Below are positions 59,958-64,000 of a stretch of 64,000 bases of DNA, piece after piece. Under the pieces are notes generated by a model. The model did not search any database. It saw only the letters and a list, made by a program, of their open reading frames with translations, and had not been told where the DNA came from. This DNA is from Polynucleobacter sp. JS-Mosq-20-D10. Lineage in GTDB: Bacteria; Pseudomonadota; Gammaproteobacteria; Burkholderiales; Burkholderiaceae. Numbering within the stretch: position 1 is the stretch's first letter; each line of letters begins with the position of its first letter. The stretch is taken from NCBI RefSeq assembly GCF_018687755.1, contig NZ_CP061305.1:1425099-1489098 (forward strand), written 5' to 3'. A program made the translations under genes and the position numbers.

Positions 59958-61116
59958 AAACACCCTGCCCTTCATTCCTTTTACGCGCCCACACTTCAAT
60001 CAAGAAACGATTGATGCGGTTGCCGAGGTTTTGCGTTCTGGTTGGGTTACCTCGGGCCCGAAGCTAGCGGAATTCGAGGCTACCTTAAGTGACTATTTTG
60101 GCGGTCGCCCTGTACGTTGCTTTGCCAACGGCACTGCCACTATGAAAATCGCTTTGCAGGTTGCTGGTATTGGGACTGGCGATGAAGTCATCACCACGCC
60201 GATTTCTTGGGTAGCCACTTCGAATGTGATTCTGAGCGTAGGTGCAACACCTGTGTTTGTAGACATTGATCCTGTTACGCGCAACATTGATTTAAACAAG
60301 ATTGCTGCAGCCATTACACCAAAAACTCGGGCCATCATGCCCGTCTACTTAGCTGGGCTGCCTGTCAATATGGATCAACTCTATGACTTGGCGAAGCAGT
60401 ACAAATTACGCGTGATTGAAGATGCAGCGCAAGCATTTGGATCGCAGTGGAAAGGTCAAAAGATTGGCAGCATTGGCGATCTCGTGAGTTTTAGTTTTCA
60501 GGCAAATAAAAACTTATCCACTATTGAAGGCGGCTGTCTTATTTTTAACAATATTGATGAAGCAAAGCTCGCAGAGAAGTTTCGTCTTCAAGGTCTCACA
60601 CGCCAAGGTATGGATGGTATGGATGTTGATGTGCTTGGTGGTAAAGACAATTTAACTGATGTCAATGCAGTCATTGGTCTGCATCAACTCAAACAATTAC
60701 CGGAGTTTCAGACGCGTCGGAGTGCTTTGGCTAAACAGTATTTCGATGCCATTCGCCATGAAATGAAATCAGCGGGCTTGGGTAATCTCAATTTAGAACT
60801 GCCAGTAGAAAACTTCACTGATAGCAACTGGCATATGTTCCAAGTTGTTCTACCGCTTGAGCAATTGAATGTAGATCGCGCGCAGGTGATGTCTGAACTG
60901 AAAGATCTAGGAATTGGTACTGGCGTCCACTACCCTTTGATTACGGGATTTACGCTTTACCAAAAGCGAGGCTATGAAACTGAAACCACCCCAATAGCAA
61001 AGCGTATTGGTCGCTCCATTTTGACCCTCCCCCTTTTTCCAGGGATGGCAGATGAAGATATTGGCCGAATAGCCAAGGGTTTGACTGGAATTCTGAAGAA
61101 ACATCGTAAAAACTAG
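59944..61116 (+). CDS. arnB: UDP-4-amino-4-deoxy-L-arabinose aminotransferase ArnB
   Basis: 390 residues, DegT/DnrJ/EryC1/StrS family. The start (ATG 59944, MSTTENTLPFIPFTRP) overlaps arnT by 14 bp; the frame is open further upstream inside arnT. PLP Lys lies in FSFQANKNLSTIEGGCL, and VLRSGWVTSGPKLAEFE is the usual N-terminal motif. Transaminates the UDP-4-keto-pentose made by the ArnA decarboxylase. Confidence 0.92.
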   Translation: MSTTENTLPFIPFTRPHFNQETIDAVAEVLRSGWVTSGPKLAEFEATLSDYFGGRPVRCFANGTATMKIALQVAGIGTGDEVITTPISWVATSNVILSVGATPVFVDIDPVTRNIDLNKIAAAITPKTRAIMPVYLAGLPVNMDQLYDLAKQYKLRVIEDAAQAFGSQWKGQKIGSIGDLVSFSFQANKNLSTIEGGCLIFNNIDEAKLAEKFRLQGLTRQGMDGMDVDVLGGKDNLTDVNAVIGLHQLKQLPEFQTRRSALAKQYFDAIRHEMKSAGLGNLNLELPVENFTDSNWHMFQVVLPLEQLNVDRAQVMSELKDLGIGTGVHYPLITGFTLYQKRGYETETTPIAKRIGRSILTLPLFPGMADEDIGRIAKGLTGILKKHRKN

Positions 61117-61147
61117 TACCGAGAGCGGAATCAGGCAAAATTGCAGC

Positions 61148-62119
61148 ATGACTGCAAATTTAGCTACCCAAGCCTGCAATCCCATACTCAGCATTGTTAT
61201 CCCCGTTTATAACGAGGAAGATGGTCTTCAAGCCCTCTTTGACCGTCTATATCCTGCGCTAGATGTGATGGCCAGTAAGCGCAACATTGCTTATGAAGTG
61301 GTGTTTGTGAATGATGGCAGCAAAGATCGCTCTGCCGGCATCCTAGCTAAGCAAGTTGAGCTACGCCCCGATGTCACACGTGCGGTTTTATTTCATAGCA
61401 ACTTTGGTCAACATATGGCCATCATGGCTGGCTTTGAATATTCCCGTGGTGAATACATCATCACCCTCGACGCTGACTTGCAGAATCCCCCAGAAGAAAT
61501 AGATGCCTTGGTCAATCAATTACTTCAAGGTCATGACTACGTTGGCACTATTCGCGCCGATCGTCGCGATAGCTTCTTCAGAAAATTTGCTTCACGTGCG
61601 ATGAACCATTTGCGCCAGAAAATCACTCGGATCACAATGACTGATCAAGGCTGCATGCTCCGTGGCTATAGCCGACGTATTGTTGATCTCGTACGTCAGT
61701 GTGATGAGAGCAACACCTTTATTCCGGCACTGGCTTACACCTTCGCATCCAACCCAACTGAAATCACCGTCAAACATGAAGAGCGTTTTGCTGGCGAGTC
61801 TAAATACAGTCTCTATCAACTCATTCGTTTGAACTTTGATTTAGTGACCGGCTTCTCTGTCATGCCTTTACAGATTTTCTCGATTCTAGGTATGTTGCTG
61901 GCAATGGCTGCGGGCAGTCTGTTTATCTACCTCCTGGTTCGCCGCTTTGTGCTCGGCGCTGAGGTTGAAGGGGTTTTCACCCTCTTCGCTCTCACCTTCT
62001 TCCTGATTGGCGTGATGCTCTTTGGTCTTGGTCTACTCGGCGAGTACATAGGTCGCATCTACCAGCAAGTTCGCGAGCGTCCACGCTATGTTGTGCAAAC
62101 TGTTTTAGAGAAAAAATAA
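61148..62119 (+). CDS. arnC: Undecaprenyl-phosphate Ara4FN transferase ArnC
   Basis: 323 residues, GT2 family. Catalytic domain (LSIVIPVYNEEDGLQALFDR; FVNDGSKDRS; TLDADLQNPPEE) followed by two C-terminal membrane segments (about 230-295). Transfers formylated Ara4N to undecaprenyl phosphate on the cytoplasmic face. One of the arn run between arnB and the formyltransferase gene. Confidence 0.92.
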   Translation: MTANLATQACNPILSIVIPVYNEEDGLQALFDRLYPALDVMASKRNIAYEVVFVNDGSKDRSAGILAKQVELRPDVTRAVLFHSNFGQHMAIMAGFEYSRGEYIITLDADLQNPPEEIDALVNQLLQGHDYVGTIRADRRDSFFRKFASRAMNHLRQKITRITMTDQGCMLRGYSRRIVDLVRQCDESNTFIPALAYTFASNPTEITVKHEERFAGESKYSLYQLIRLNFDLVTGFSVMPLQIFSILGMLLAMAAGSLFIYLLVRRFVLGAEVEGVFTLFALTFFLIGVMLFGLGLLGEYIGRIYQQVRERPRYVVQTVLEKK

Positions 62120-62989
62120 TTGCACGCAGTCGTCTTTGCTTATCACGATGTTGGCGTTAACTGCCTTAAGGCATTGCTGGGTGCAGGCATTCAGATTGAT
62201 CTAGTCCTTACCCATCAAGATGATCCTCATGAGAATGTCTGGTTTGGAAGCGTTGCGAAACTGTGTGAGGATCAAAAAATTCCTTACATCACACCAGACG
62301 CTAATCAGCTGATCGATCTCATACCGCAGCTTCAAAAGCTAGCACCTGATTACCTTTTTTCTTTTTACTACCGCCACATGATTCCAGCAGAACTCTTGGC
62401 CTGCGCCAAGATTGGCGCCTTGAATATGCACGGCTCATTACTGCCAAAGTTCCGTGGACGGGCGCCCGTTAATTGGGCTATCTTGCACGGCGCAACAGAA
62501 ACCGGTGCAACATTGCACATGATGGAAGTCAAACCGGATGCGGGTGACATTGTGGGACAGTCTGCCGTTTCGATTGGGCCCAATGAAACCGCCACCGATG
62601 TCTTTGGCAAAGTCAGCCAGGCAGCCATCACGGTAATGAACCAGGTCCTGCCGGAGCTTGTTCTAGGTCACATCCCCAGAAAACCCAATAATCTGGCTCA
62701 GGGAAGCTATTTTGGGGGCCGCAAGCCTGCTGATGGGCAAATTCTGTGGCATCAGACGGCTCAGCAGGTTCATAACCTCGTGAGAGCCGTTGCACCCCCT
62801 TATCCAGGTGCTTTTACAGACTGGCAAGGTCAGCGCAGAATTGTGGCTCGGACCAGCCTAGAGGGCCCATTTCCGAGGCAGCTAGAACTTCAGGTTCCCG
62901 GAATCCAAGTGGTTGATAATCAGGTATTCGGTGTATGTGGAGACCAAAAGGCGGTAGCGATACTGGACTGGTTCCCAGCAAATACTTAA
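62120..62989 (+). CDS. arnA: UDP-Ara4N formyltransferase (ArnA N-terminal domain as separate gene)
   Basis: 289 residues, methionyl-tRNA formyltransferase-like. Asn102, His104 (ALNMHGSLLP) and Asp140 (MEVKPDAGDIVGQ) fall at the same numbers as the catalytic residues of E. coli ArnA. The start is a TTG directly after the arnC stop. In enteric bacteria this domain is fused to the decarboxylase; here the two are separate genes 48 bp apart. Confidence 0.9.
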   Translation: MHAVVFAYHDVGVNCLKALLGAGIQIDLVLTHQDDPHENVWFGSVAKLCEDQKIPYITPDANQLIDLIPQLQKLAPDYLFSFYYRHMIPAELLACAKIGALNMHGSLLPKFRGRAPVNWAILHGATETGATLHMMEVKPDAGDIVGQSAVSIGPNETATDVFGKVSQAAITVMNQVLPELVLGHIPRKPNNLAQGSYFGGRKPADGQILWHQTAQQVHNLVRAVAPPYPGAFTDWQGQRRIVARTSLEGPFPRQLELQVPGIQVVDNQVFGVCGDQKAVAILDWFPANT

Positions 62990-63037
62990 CAAATTACCAG
63001 TAGCACTTTTTAGATTAAAAAAAACGAGGCAGTAAAG

Positions 63038-64000
63038 ATGAAAAAAGTACTCATTCTTGGCGTAAACGGCTTTATTGGCCATCACCTTTCAAAGCGCATC
63101 CTGGAGACAACCGATTGGGATGTCTACGGCATGGATATGCAAAACGATCGCCTTGGTGATTTAGTAAGCCATCCTCGCATGCACTTTTTTGAAGGTGACA
63201 TCACCATCAATAAAGAATGGGTTGAGTATCACATCCGTAAATGCGATGTCATCTTGCCCTTGGTGGCAATTGCAACACCAGCAACTTATGTTCAGCAACC
63301 ATTAAAAGTATTTGAGCTCGACTTTGAAGCCAATTTACCAATCGTGCGCTCAGCAGTTAAATACAAAAAGCATTTGGTCTTTCCATCGACATCCGAAGTC
63401 TATGGCATGTGTGAAGACGGTGAGTTTGATCCCGCTAAGTCGAATATGGTTTATGGCCCAATCAACAAGCCACGCTGGATCTACGCTTGCTCTAAACAAT
63501 TGATGGATCGCGTGATCTGGGGTTACGGTATGGAAGGTTTGCGCTTCACTCTCTTTCGCCCATTTAACTGGATTGGCCCTGGACTAGATAGTATCTACAC
63601 CCCAAAAGAAGGCTCTTCCCGTGTCGTTACTCAGTTCTTGGGTCATATCGTTCGCGGCGAGCCCATCAACGTGGTTGATGGTGGCGCGCAAAAACGTGCC
63701 TTTACTTATGTTGATGATGGTATCGACGCCTTAATGCGCATCATCGATAACAAAGACGGTATTGCTGATGGCAAGATCTACAACATCGGCAATCCAAAGA
63801 ACAATCACTCTATTCGTGAGCTCGCCAATCAGATGCTCGATATCGCTCGCAGTATTCCTGAATACGCAAAGACAGCAAATGAAGTGAAGATAGTAGAAAC
63901 TACCTCTGGCGCTTATTACGGCGAAGGCTATCAGGACGTTCAGAACCGTGTTCCCGCAATTGACAACACGATGACTGAATTGGGCTGGAAGCCGACTATC
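63038..64000 (+). CDS. UDP-glucuronate decarboxylase (ArnA C-terminal domain), partial at window edge
   Basis: Open from the ATG at 63038 (after AACGAGGCAGTAAAG) to the right edge: 321 codons without a stop, so only a short C-terminus is missing. NAD-binding ILGVNGFIGHHLSKR is at residues 6-20. Active-site Thr118/Ser119/Glu120 (PSTSEVYG) and Tyr149/Lys153 (YACSK) sit at a constant offset of 314 from E. coli ArnA T432, E434, Y463 and K467. A matching Arg follows in YQDVQNRVP. It oxidatively decarboxylates UDP-glucuronate to the 4-keto-pentose used by ArnB. Confidence 0.92.
   Translation, partial: MKKVLILGVNGFIGHHLSKRILETTDWDVYGMDMQNDRLGDLVSHPRMHFFEGDITINKEWVEYHIRKCDVILPLVAIATPATYVQQPLKVFELDFEANLPIVRSAVKYKKHLVFPSTSEVYGMCEDGEFDPAKSNMVYGPINKPRWIYACSKQLMDRVIWGYGMEGLRFTLFRPFNWIGPGLDSIYTPKEGSSRVVTQFLGHIVRGEPINVVDGGAQKRAFTYVDDGIDALMRIIDNKDGIADGKIYNIGNPKNNHSIRELANQMLDIARSIPEYAKTANEVKIVETTSGAYYGEGYQDVQNRVPAIDNTMTELGWKPTI

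Noticed and set aside
1..64000. tRNA, rRNA, CRISPR, insertion sequences, prophage
   Set aside because: No tRNA-like clover arms, regular repeat-spacer arrays, transposase or phage genes were recognised on reading both strands; a covariance-model scan could still find a short RNA.

Overview
The window looks like a chromosomal segment of a freshwater betaproteobacterium of the Burkholderiaceae, most likely Polynucleobacter. This rests on moderate GC, very short intergenic gaps, Burkholderiales-type gene neighbourhoods (lolC / recJ-prfB-lysS; iscRSUA-hscBA-fdx; alaA-hom-thrC-moeA) and a Bug-type binding protein. The taxonomic call is from protein flavour and gene order, not from a search. I recognised no rRNA, tRNA, CRISPR array, insertion sequence or prophage.

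Layout. 1-7.4 kb: lipoprotein release (lolD partial, lolC/E), an RpfE-like protein, recJ, prfB with its programmed +1 frameshift, lysS. 7.4-9.9 kb: OsmC, small membrane proteins, ferredoxin-NADP reductase, and a 54-residue ORF whose ribosome binding site lies in a hairpin. 9.9-23.8 kb: an accessory metabolic region, almost all on the minus strand. It holds (a) a sulfolactate module: Ldh_2-type (sulfo)lactate dehydrogenase, SuyA/SuyB-like sulfo-lyase, GntR regulator, YeiH exporter, SoxC-like sulfite dehydrogenase and a cytochrome c; (b) a divergent orphan Bug receptor; (c) a seven-gene operon with succinate dehydrogenase/fumarate reductase-like FrdB, two membrane anchors, FrdA, a two-subunit class I fumarase-like hydratase and a TauE/SafE exporter, with a divergent LysR gene. 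23.9-30.9 kb: a Rap1a/Tai-like protein, a DUF3300 lipoprotein and the ISC iron-sulfur operon. 31-46.4 kb: uvrB, aromatic aminotransferase, PHA depolymerase, an RnfB-like ferredoxin, nth, DUF1841, an EamA transporter, HIT, isocitrate lyase, MFS, clpB with a sigma-32-like promoter, and an exonuclease/GIY-YIG gene split by a frameshift in a G6 run. 46.4-57.8 kb: TPR, Rrf2, DUF2244, LON-domain, MpaB-family, AlkB and FAD oxidoreductase genes, then moaE/moaD/moeA, thrC, hom and alaA. 57.9-64 kb: a Mth938-like protein and an arn operon (arnT, arnB, arnC, and arnA split into two genes) for 4-amino-4-deoxy-L-arabinose modification of lipid A; it runs off the right edge.

How it fits together. The 9.9-23.8 kb region is the most interesting part. 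SuyAB would split 3-sulfolactate to pyruvate and sulfite; the SoxC-like enzyme and cytochrome would oxidise sulfite in the periplasm; YeiH and TauE-type carriers would export sulfur anions. The adjacent SDH-like plus fumarase-like operon does not look like a housekeeping TCA set. Its flavoprotein lacks the usual covalent-FAD histidine (Cys48 instead) and has Glu in place of a substrate-binding Thr, and the operon carries the TauE gene. My working hypothesis, which is inference only, is that it performs succinate-to-malate-like chemistry on a sulfonate analogue (3-sulfopropanoate / 3-sulfoacrylate / 3-sulfolactate) and feeds SuyAB. A plain extra fumarate reductase/fumarase or dicarboxylate pathway remains possible.
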